Shown here in pieces: positions 55,059 through 64,000 of a stretch of DNA of 64,000 nucleotides. The notes under the pieces are model-generated. The model had not been told where the DNA came from, did no database searches, and saw only the letters and a list, made by a program, of their open reading frames with translations. Every line of letters begins with the position of its first letter. Within the stretch, counting starts at the first letter, position 1. The position numbers were made by a program, and so were the translations under genes. The stretch covers positions 57,511,581 through 57,575,580 of the forward strand of contig NC_088203.1 in the NCBI RefSeq assembly GCF_037126465.1. The letters run 5' to 3'. The DNA is from Ornithodoros turicata (lineage: Eukaryota > Arthropoda > Arachnida > Ixodida > Argasidae).

Positions 55059-55521
55059 CTAGCACAGCCTGTGGTGCCCTTCTAACAAGCGACATAAGTC
55101 ACTGTGGAAAGCCCTAGCATCGCGTGGTTGTTGCAGCTGCACGTTCCTCTCCTCGGTTTGATTGACATTCTTAATAACGGGGTCTTCTTCAATGCAGTCT
55201 TCAGTAGGAGGGTACTTTAAACATAGTGCAGGCATGCAGAGCTTCCTATGCTTCCGGTGCTGATTGTATGACTTAAAAGGGGTATCACATGTGGAACACA
55301 TAACACGGGCTCCTATCTGTGGTGCATGGTACATACGCATGCGCTGTTTTATGCGTGACAAAAAATGTGTGCGGTAGCTGCAATAAAGACAACGGTGGAG
55401 TCGTACCCTGTCCTGAGGCCTAGAACTTGCTGTGACAGGCCCTTGCGACGCCTACGGCACAGCCTGCTCCAGTGGAGGCTCGTTCTCCTTTCGTCCAGTG
55501 TCTTCATGTTCCTGCTCAACC
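55059..55521 (-). CDS. C2H2-like zinc-finger terminal exon
   Basis: Minus strand after ATATATACAG: VEVEQEHEDTGRKENEPPLE, an in-frame TAG near 55460, then RLHRCLYCSYRTHFLSRIKQ...MYH and VMCSTCDTPFKSYNQHRKHR, an acidic tail and a stop at 55059. The pairs C-x2-C with a distal H, and C-x2-C with H-x3-H, look like two C2H2-type fingers, typical of DNA-binding proteins. The TAG means this copy is a pseudogene, a sequencing error, or that the true start is downstream at 55361. The gene identity is not known. Confidence 0.5.
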
Positions 55522-57218
55522 TCAACCTCTGTATATATCCGTGTCCTGTGAAGTATGTCTTTCGTTGATTGAAAGGGATGCATTGCCCTCTGCGGTGAGT
55601 GAACCGACGTGTGTCTGAGAGGTGGAATATTTTCCTTGCGAATCTGAGAGCAACAGACACATAAGATATGTAGATATAAATTTATTTTTGTTAATACAAT
55701 AATAGCTAAGCTATTAGTTTAATTCTTCCTCACAAAAATGCGTGCTATTATTTTGGCCTATGAACGTTGCTCATTATCCACACGTGCATTTTTGCACAAT
55801 GTATACGTCCAGTATGACATTTCAGTGTTGGCATTTTAATGCCACTATCCAGCTGCAGATGTTGCTCCAAATGAAGCCTCTTGTGTCTTACCCTGCAGGA
55901 CATCCTACATTTATTCCAAGTATAGGAAAAATGCATGTTAATAAATATCTGATCCAGTCATTATTGTTAACGTAATAATTTATCTTCGGTCTCAGTCACC
56001 GATACAAGAGACGGGCATGTTCTTATTCCATCTGTTCCTGTATGATGCGCATAAGGTGTGTGAGGCATGCATTCAAGAGGGATGCATTCAAGAGGGATGC
56101 ATTCTAGGGATGCAATTAAATTCTAGAAGTGGATGAATCTGCAGAACCCCTCATATGATGGCAGTGCTTCCTCGTACTGCAGCTCGAAGTACAAGCATGG
56201 CCTAAGAGGAACGAGAGTAATTAAATAATGAGCAAAGTAATTTAATTTATTTGCACTAATGAACCATTAGTTCGTTATTTAGCTCAGCTGTACATAAGAC
56301 CAATCGTGGACACATGAAAACCATTATGCACATACATGCCACTTTTTATTTTGAATAAAAAGTTGCAAGAGTAGAAAACTGCCATTTGTGCATCGAGCTA
56401 TGCACCCGGGTGGGCAGCATTTGTAACCATTAATTACATAACATTCATTAATTATGTTGTCAATTAGATTTCTAGGGGATGCGAGAAGGCAGAAGTGGAG
56501 CTTGCCTTCATGTCCATGGTATTTGTTAAATAGAATGATGCCCGAACCTGTCTGAGATACAACCTTCACTATCGAAATGAACCAAAACCGGAGCTATGCA
56601 CCACTCCAGCGCAAAGCCAGCGACAGGCATCCCACTTGAGAGGATCACATGCCTCGAAGCCATGGAACTGGTAGAAAATTTGACAATTTATATCTCAAAG
56701 TACGTTGGGTTCCCGTGGTACTATAGAAAGACGTAGGATTTCAATAATTCTCATAGTCCCTAGAAAAAGATCTAATTAACAAGTATAAACTAGTCTTAGC
56801 TAATTAGCTAGTCGTTCAGTAGCTAGTCGTTAGCTTACAAACTGTATCCGATAAGGCGTCTGCTCGGCACATAGTCCCGCCTACACGACTGGCGTATTCA
56901 CCGCTAACAGAGCTTACAGTTGTTGTAAAACATCTGTAGGGGATGATAAAAACAAGAGGTCTGACATTTCCTGACGGAGATGTTTTGTAACTCACTCACT
57001 CTTGCTTGCCAAATGAGCGGAGCTCTGTTGCAAAAAAAAAAAAAAAATAAGAAAAATAAATAAAGACATACTGTATGTGATAGGAAGCAAAAGGTCCAAC
57101 AACTTTAAGAACTCTATCAAACCTAATTTTAATTATTTATTTATTTATAAAATACTACAAACCCTAAAAGGTCCAAGTAGGAGGGGCACAGAAAGTCCAA
57201 ATAATTACAACGAAGCAC
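55522..57218. other. No gene recognised; small repeats
   Basis: TGCATTCAAGAGGGA is repeated in tandem near 56069-56105. A run of 17 A occurs near 57031-57047 followed by AATAAATAAA. Otherwise unique sequence. Confidence 0.5.
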
Positions 57219-57605
57219 ATACAGGGTGGTCCATCAACCATGATAGAAATTCACGTAACAAAAAAACGTAAAAAACGTAGGCCACAGAGAGACATGCGGT
57301 CAAGAGATTTTTTTCTGCCAATAACTTTTGCCACATATTGGTAACATTTTTATTTCATTTCAATTGACGGAAAGTTAATTTCTTGAATTGAACTTCGAAA
57401 TTTTCCCAGGCAACCTAACGTTTTCTTTGCGGAAATGGGTTCCCCGTGGTCATTTTACCCCGTATAGCACATAATCCCACTCGTAATGCAATGGCACTTG
57501 CCGAAATAAATTCGCCGAAAATCCGTGGAAACGAGCCCTTGGCTCCGCCTCTATTTTAGCGGCTCGTAGTTTGAGCGCAGAGCTGAGAAGAAAGGAGGTT
57601 AAATT
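57219..57605. mobile_element. One-ended CAGGGTGG element
   Basis: ACATACAGGGTGGTCCATCA resembles the TA-CAGGGTG ends of the three MITEs in this window, and the inner AGAGACATGCGGTCAAGAG and GGAGGTTAAATTGACACGCC recall the 877-bp MITE layout. A matching right end was not found before 57744, so this is a truncated copy. Confidence 0.5.
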
Positions 57606-57743
57606 GACACGCCACACGAGGGGGCAAAGGGTTACAAGCCGTCGGGTGACCTCGTTTTTGATAAGATAGCTCTGATTTCAGCACTCACCGCCGGTGTTTG
57701 CTCCGTGGGTAAGGCTTCTACCCTTTCCCCTCTCGTGTGGCGG

Positions 57744-57805
57744 AACAACATAGAAAGGGCAAACACATACAAGGCCTTGTATGTGTTTGTCCTTTCTATG
57801 TTGTT
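57744..57805. other. 31-bp perfect-centred palindrome at the SINE head
   Basis: 57744-57774 is the reverse complement of 57775-57805 with one mismatch and no loop (centre AAGGCCTT). The right half is the head of SINE copy 2, so the left half is an inverted, truncated second head. Confidence 0.95.
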
Positions 57806-58080
57806 CAGCCTCAGAACATCAGTTCTCTGTTGTTCAACAGTCGCCGCCTGCGTCGATCCCGTCGTATGAATGTGTGTGTGAGTGAGCAAAAATGTAAGAG
57901 TGAAAGGAGGATGAGTGAGAGAGAGTGGCTGGTTTGTCCCTTCAGATGACGCACCCTGGAAGTCGCTGAGAAGGCGTGTTAGCCTAGCTCAATTGGTAGA
58001 GCCCTGGACCGACAATCCAGAAGATGTGGGTTCGAATCCTACAGCTGGCTAACATTTTCAGTGACTTTAATCTTTCGTCG
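57775..58080 (+). repeat. tRNA-derived SINE, copy 2
   Basis: Same family and orientation as 36138-36455. Its tail TTTTCAGTGACTTTAATCTTTC joins a minus-strand LINE at a point past the endonuclease. Copies differ by about 10%. Confidence 0.8.
57978..58050 (+). tRNA. tRNA-like block of SINE copy 2 (anticodon GAC)
   Basis: 73 nt aligned base for base with 36340-36412. The anticodon loop is CCGACAA, so the formal anticodon differs (GAC against GGC), and the acceptor stem has one mismatch. The A and B boxes (GGTTCGAATCC) remain intact. The different anticodons in one repeat family support a SINE, not a working tRNA. Confidence 0.65.
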
Positions 58081-59460
58081 TTTACGTCGTTGGGGCACGA
58101 ACTTCCGAATGCACTCTTCGTGTAAAGAGGTCCCACAGAGAGTTGACTGACACAGGTGATATTGCTAGAGCACTGAAGGTATCACAGAAGTTGGAAAGCT
58201 CATCAATTAGACTGTTGTCGTCTGCCCTAGAGAAGTCATTAAATACGCGAGTTGTTAGCTGCTGCCGTTTTTAGTGAAGGGTCCCAAATTCTAACAGTGC
58301 CGGTCCGATGTGCCTTCAAGAATGCTGTATTCCGCTTTTCTAGTAAATGTCCTGTTTGATACAAACATCGAATCCAATATTGACGAGGTAGTGCCCTGCG
58401 TTCTCGTAGGCTCCTTAACGAGCTGGAGCAAATTGAACGAGAATGCCATATCGACGAGAGTGCGGGAACATTCATCGTTGGATAATGCAGCAGGAGCAGA
58501 CCAGTCAATGTTGGGCAAGTTAACGTCACCACCAAGGATTACGTAGAGATGGCGGACAATGTGTGTGTTTATGTAGTCCGACAAGTTATTCAGCACGGAT
58601 ACACCTGCAGAAGGAGGCCTGTAAAAGTCAGCTTCACAGCTTCGGCGAACAGCTTCACCCAAACCATTTCTACATCAACGTCTTCTTTCAGCAGAGTGTT
58701 CTCAATATTCTCTTTTAGGAGACCAGCCACCCCTCTACCTCTAGACGATCTATCCTTACCAACAATAGTATAGTTAGGTCGAATTATTTCACTACTTTCA
58801 ATGTCACTGTGAAGCCGAGTCTCCGTAACAATAAGTATATCTGGATCATGAGACGAAAGCAAACTTTCTATGTCTACTGTTTTGTTCACCATACTTCTCG
58901 AATTTAGATTAAGAACCCGAAATTTATCAAAAACCGGTCTTTCCATTAAGTCGAGCTATATTAGTACTGGTCAATTGTGTATCCTTTACCGAGGCTCCTT
59001 TACGTCGCTGACCAGAAGCATAGCCCCAAACGTACAACACACCATCTATGTACAACTTGTCGTATCTCGACCACACTTTATCATCTCGTGACCTTTCTTC
59101 GCGAGCGCTATCCCATAACAATATCCTTGTCGCTCTAATTCTGCTAGAGAAGTCACCCAACTGCTCGCGGAAATCGAAAACTCTTAATGTGACAGGATGA
59201 GGTTCACTTGAAGATCGCCTACCTAATCGGTGTATACGTTCAACCGAGGAAACCGTAACGTTCATCTTATTCTCGAAGATTTCTTTCGGCACTTTTATTT
59301 TTAGGTTGTCCTCAGGTTCCCATTTCTCTTCTGGTACGCCGTGAACGATAATGTTGTTGCGCCTCTGTCGGTTTTCAAGGTTATAAACTTTCTGTTGGAA
59401 TTCTTGCAATGAGTGTTTAAAACTGGCAATGTCAGACACGCACTCATTTACGACAGCTTG
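58081..59460 (-). mobile_element. LINE fragment: ORF1 end and endonuclease
   Basis: Minus strand from 59439: coiled coil and RRM-like domain (KVYNLENRQRRNNIIVHGVP, ERIHRLGRRSSSEPHPVTLR) to a stop at 58927. Then ORF2 from 58946: FRVLNLNSRSMVNKTVDIES, PDILIVTETRLHSDIES (catalytic Glu), VILGGDVNLPNIDW and DSMFVSNRTF, ending LSNFCDTFSALAISPVSVNS and LWDLFTRRVHSEVRAP where the SINE tail begins. Reverse transcriptase is absent. One or two frameshifts occur. It is related to the LINE at 36456-38230 but has no 2A segment left because its ORF1 start is cut by copy B at 59468. Confidence 0.87.
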
Positions 59461-59467
59461 GCGTCCA

Positions 59468-60877
59468 CTTAAAGGTCAGATATGCCGATTTTGAAGTGCC
59501 GCAGAACTGAGCGATACTTGCGCTGTGTGTTCACTACCGAACACTGAACATGTGTGCGAAATATCTTGCTTCAACTGTTCGTAGTTTTTTTAGAAAACAG
59601 TTTTTTTAGTTCCCAGGCCCGGCCGTCAGACCGTCGGCAAACCCTGCGCACGGGCGCACCGACGTCACTGCTCTCGGTTTATCTGTCTTTGGCTTGGCAT
59701 GAACTCTTGGCTTGGCCGCTTGGCTTCTTTCGTTTCATCCTCTGTGCATCGTACATAAGCGAACAGCTGTTATGTTGTTGCTAAGCCGGAAACAAAGCAT
59801 GTGAATATTTTTTTTTGGCACGGCGTCGTTTGGAAAGTGCACTTCCTTGTTCTGACCTTGCCTTTTATGGGCTGGAGCGATATGATACGTGATATGCCAC
59901 GGCGAAGTTGTCGAAGATGCGACGGTGCTACGCTGTTAGAACAATTCATCGGAGCATTCAAGTGTTACCTATTATAAGCTGCCAAAAAGACCAAGCAGTG
60001 CGAAGCTCTTGGCTGACAGTGGTGCCTGCTAATTTCCACTGCAAGGATTTCGTCCACGAATGTTATCATAGGTTACGCGCGACTCCAGAGGCAATTTGGA
60101 ATCTCGACACGAAATCGTCTGATGAAAATCTGAGGTGCCCCACGCACAACATTTTGAACGTGCCACGGAGGATCAAGGCAAAAAACGAGAGCAAAAAAGG
60201 TAAGTCGAGGTTCAGATATAAAAAATAGCAAGCTTAATGAATCGATTGTGCAGCTGTCCTACTGCGCTTACTCTGATATGACCACGATTACCAACACAAT
60301 AGTATTGATAATCTAACTTCTGAATTATCACAGGTGCACGCTGAAGGCGGAAATGAAGGATGATCTGGCTTGCATCTGGTGCATGAAGAAATTGCTGACA
60401 CGTCAGTTGCAGTCTACCTCCACCAACAGGCATGACAATGTGATGTCATAATTTGAGTATTCACCTATGTTCAACTTTTCATGTGCACTCGCATGCAGAC
60501 ATCTTGACACCACTTTTAAATCTGCCCTCAAAGTTACAAGCTGTGCTTTCAGGATGGAAAACAAAGGTCGCCATTCCGATTAGCTACTATCTCCCAGTTC
60601 AAGCACTTTTGCTGTCTGTACACTGGTTCCTGTGGATGGGGTTTTACAAGCTTCACTGTCTGATATAGAAGGTACATTACATTAGTTCAGTTAATTTGTC
60701 TTTTGCACATTTTTGTTACTGTTAGCTGGATTACTGTTGAACATACAATCCTTTGACACACAGAAGCTGATGTCGCCTCTGATAACGTTTTAGAATTTTC
60801 AGTGTCATCAACGTCCATTGAGGAAGGTGCCTTTACTATCTGTGAATTTTTAATTGAAGAATAGCCCAGAATTCATG
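59468..60877 (+). pseudogene. THAP-gene fragment, copy B (inverted relative to copy A)
   Basis: The plus strand carries the same gene piece as the minus strand of 34008-35451. It has ATGCCACGGCGAAGTTGTCG near 59895, SSEHSSVTYYKLPKRPSSAK and AVRSSWLTVVPANFHCKDFV in different frames, and a donor AAAAAAG/GTAAGTCGAG near 60200. The next exon is 60334-60429 and the acidic exon starts near 60763 (ADVASDNVLEFSVSSTSIEE). Here the second exon has an in-frame TGA, is one base shorter than in A, and its donor is GC instead of GT. So copy B is the more decayed in coding terms although it lacks the CTTTTGGCAG disruption. Confidence 0.6.
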
Positions 60878-63800
60878 TTAACATTGTCTACTCTTGTTAA
60901 TTCACTGTCTGTGTTCTCAGAGCTAAGAAAAACGGAAACTATTTATTTGTCACAACTTCACACTGGATGTGGTACTGGATTGACATGTAAGCTAAAATAC
61001 CTGGATTCTACAATAATTGTGTTGAACTTGATGCATTACCGTGGGCAATGCCACATTCATTACATTTTTAGTGGGTCCGGTGCACAAATACTGTGTGCAT
61101 ACTGCATACATACATACTGTTCGATAGGCAAAAATACCTGAGCAGTGCTGTGTAGTCTTTTTTACCCAAAGTCCATATTCTTAGTGCAAAGTCGCAGTAC
61201 GTAGAACAGCAATGTGCAGGTATGCTGCGATAGAGATTCACAACAGAAAGAAGACTGTTGAGAGCATCTAAATTTTAATGAGACGAGACTTTCGTGCACA
61301 AGGCTGCTCTTGTTAATGTCTAACATGAAGTTACAAAATCCCAGAATATATAAAACATGTTGTAATGTAGAGAGTGATGGTTGGTACAGACATAAAAATA
61401 ATTATACAATCATATATAATGAAATAAAAAGGGGGTACAACTCTCCCCTCAATACAACTCGACAACTCAATAACTCTACTTGTTCTCTACCTTACAACAT
61501 GTCTTATATATTCTGGAATTTTGTAACTTGATGTTAGACCTCGAGAAGTACAGCCTTCTGTGCGAAAGTCTTCTTTCTGTTGTGCACAATCATTATCCAG
61601 TAAATAATAATATCCATTTCTTGTCATTAAATGCTTTTTATTTATTTATTTATTCTGCAGTGATGAGCATCCATAAGGACACATGCCAGAAAGGGAGTCT
61701 CTTTGGGATGACAAACCCTCATCACCTCATGAGGATACAATGGTTGACGAATGGTTCATGTTCTCAAGCACATGGAAACTTCAACAAATAATTCATGAAA
61801 AAGCCAGTCAGTGCTAGCACCAGGAATTGAACGTGGACCGTCCTGCTACCAGTCAGAGATGTTACATTTCAGGCACTCCTTGACTTTTGGTGAATTACTT
61901 GTTGACTTTTTCCCAAGGTGGAGCTTGCCACAGCTCATTCGCCTATCTGTTAATGTTGTGGCGTGTGTTGCGTTTTTCGCTTTGTGTGTTCCATACTCAG
62001 AACAGTTAATTTGGATCAGGTCAGGTACGTTTCATTTAGACATGGCAAACATAAAGTGGTGTTTCTCAATACAACTTACCAATGACCTTCCTGCATTACT
62101 GCTGCGGCCATTACGCGTGAATGGAAAGCTGCACATTATATTCACTCTACTTTTATTGTGTGCTGTATAATCTTGTTCAAGTTCTGTCAAAGGAGCATGT
62201 AATGCTATCAAATAGTTCAGTACTTCCTTTAAGTGGGAGGAATGGCAGCGCATGAATGTCTGTTATGGCAAGTGTTTATGTGTTGCACATTTAACTACTA
62301 ATTTTATTTCTTAGCTTTCGCCAGCGTATCGTGTCAAGCCATGCTGTATTAATTTGGAACATGTTCATTTTAGTAGCCAGAGCAGCTGTTACACAGTGAG
62401 AATATAGCCCGTGTGTGTTTGTCTTTTTCACAGCGGCCCTTGGTTTTCCTCCCCGACGCTACACATGTCAGGGATAGGTTTTAGAACCGGTAGTTCCCGC
62501 CAAGTGAAAATTGCTTTTCAGGGCGTTATCACGCTGGCAGATGAAACATATGGTTTAAATTCTATGCTGGACAGGAATTGCGTAGCTTCACACAAATACT
62601 ACTGCTACGACGTAAGAGTGGCTTCAAATCTAGCTTTTTTGTGTTCCTGACATTATCGCACAAGATGTAGTATCCACTATGACCCTTTATATGGGGTGGT
62701 AGGTACAGTGCAATCAACATATGCTATTTACAAATCTGTGTCCTACTGTGCTGAAATGGGGTAGTTTGTATCTGAGAGCCATAGTGAAACACAGACTGCC
62801 AAGGACAGACATTTGATGCCCTCGAGAAACTTGGCAACACATTGCAAGGACTCTGGATGCTGCCTGAATTTCCAGAACACAGAGATCAAGGCTGCGTTTA
62901 CACAAGCGTTTAGAGAAATCGAAGACAGTTGTATGTGTAAGCAGTCCGCTGTTGGATTTGCTTCTGTCCGAGATACGTCATCTCGAAGGGGACGCACGGG
63001 CACACTCAGAATGATACTAGGGCTGCCTGTGAAATAGTATGAGAAGAGGGGGAAGTATATAGCCCTTTTTTCTTGTCTGTTATTCTGTTGGTGAAATTGT
63101 CATTTGTTTAGCAGCATATATGTGTATATTCTAGAGTCTGCTAATAAATATATCAGTTGAGAGCTAGCAGTCGCGTTGTAGCTGTCTCATCTTGTCCTTG
63201 GCTGGTTGTGTTTCACTATGGTCATGTTTGCTATTGCAAAAAAACAAAAAACCATAGAAAAACACGAAAAGAAAGACCAGGAAAGCTGCCTGTTCGGGTG
63301 CTCACATGAAGGCAACGCAATGAGGTAACATGTTCCATTCATGAACTGTACATAGTACACATCACAATGGCAACCGATTATTCAGAACTTACTTTGTCTT
63401 TTGGAGCTTTAATTGCCCAGCCTATTATTGGAGCTTTATGTGATTCCCCTCTTGAGATTCTTCAAGATTGCTGATGCTGTGCAGTTTGTTAATTTTGAAA
63501 CTGTACGGTGCAGAGGTACAAAAAATGAATTGGCATATCTGCATTTGAATACATAGGAATAATTTGTAAGTACTCTCCGTGTTTACATTTATATTTGCAC
63601 CAGGTCCCCACATTGTTGACTGATGGAAAATGCAAATAAAGAGATTTATTTGCTTGCCAAACAATACACAAATGTCTCTTCTAGTGAGGTATTCCCTGTT
63701 CACCAGACATAAATGTGCAAAAGTTAAAGGGGCACAATGATGGTAGAGTCTAGCATTGTTTTTTGCCACTTCACATATATTCACTGTTATTCGTGTGCAT

Positions 63801-64000
63801 ATGTAGGACTAGGAAGGTACAGCATGCGCATAAATAATTTCGCATGCAGCCACACATATGGTTGAGATGATTAGATAGATAATAGATGTCCAAGCATATG
63901 TAACTGTGCTTCATGTGCAATGGGTATGCTAACGCATAACTTCCATGAAGACTCAAGTTACATATGCCCTGTAAGACTGCCCTTTGCGAATGGTTTTGTA
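60878..64000. other. Mostly unassigned sequence to the window end
   Basis: Apart from the weak exon at 61660, no family is recognised. A plus-strand frame at 60854-61141 contains IYLSQLHTGCGTGLTCKLKY, which has a vague likeness to the Cys region of the transposase core at 30512, but not enough to call. 63000-64000 shows only short frames. Confidence 0.45.
61660..61792 (+). CDS. Weak candidate exon downstream of THAP copy B
   Basis: After TTATTCTGCAG the frame ESLWDDKPSSPHEDTMVDEW and FMFSSTWKLQQIIHEKA is open and acidic, like THAP-gene linkers. The first codons contain a stop, so the left edge would have to be internal. Low support. Confidence 0.25.

Noticed and set aside
62813..63037. 74-codon frame near the window end
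   Set aside because: No recognised motif, no clear splice signals and overlapping frames on the other strand of equal length.

Overview
This is a gene-poor, repeat-dominated window of a eukaryotic genome. It has spliced exon-like segments, PHD/Baculo_FP-type LINE ORF1s, THAP-transposase remnants, a P2X7-C-like zinc protein, a DUF4806-like tail and a Polinton-type DNA polymerase. That mix fits an arthropod, most likely a chelicerate such as a hard tick. The species call is an inference from family content, not proven by any one feature. I see no intact host gene with a full reading frame; almost everything is mobile DNA in nested layers.

Layout. 1-12529: one satellite array (unit about 218 bp) split by a clean 2.1-kb foldback element (6266-8396) and by a 100-N gap. 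12530-18500: a LINE scrap, diverged tandem repeats, two adjacent TA-flanked MITEs, and a fragmentary spliced gene that contains three tandem copies of one 54-nt exon and ends in a DUF4806-like tail. 18528-20207: a broken protein-primed family B DNA polymerase of Polinton/Maverick type. 20800-22873: direct repeats and a second foldback element of the same family as the first. 22880-33930: a nearly full-length CR1/Jockey-type LINE, split in its reverse transcriptase by a 6.8-kb TTAA-flanked DNA transposon (26393-33186).

The TTAA element is the most interesting object. It has imperfect terminal repeats and matching subterminal CRE palindromes. A THAP-transposase gene (Kolobok-like) runs inward from the left end, and a P2X7 intracellular-domain-like zinc protein gene runs inward from the right end. 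A third foldback-like element sits in an intron of the THAP gene. The LINE reading frame is restored in phase across the TTAA, so the insertion boundary is secure to the base.

34008-63000: two inverted, 24-kb-separated copies of another THAP-gene fragment; a hAT transposase fragment; two copies of a tRNA-derived SINE each abutting a LINE; a LINE whose ORF1 begins with a 2A-like ribosome-skipping motif and is split by a palindromic MITE; a 0.88-kb nearly all-palindromic TA-flanked MITE; a LINE with a TAA-repeat tail; a deleted LTR element; a dead mariner (first catalytic Asp lost); and a very young 239-bp tandem array that flips orientation in its middle and is bracketed by TA microsatellites. 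Several minus-strand exon-like segments (38.3, 43.5, 53.5, 55.1 kb) may belong to real genes or further transposons that I cannot name.
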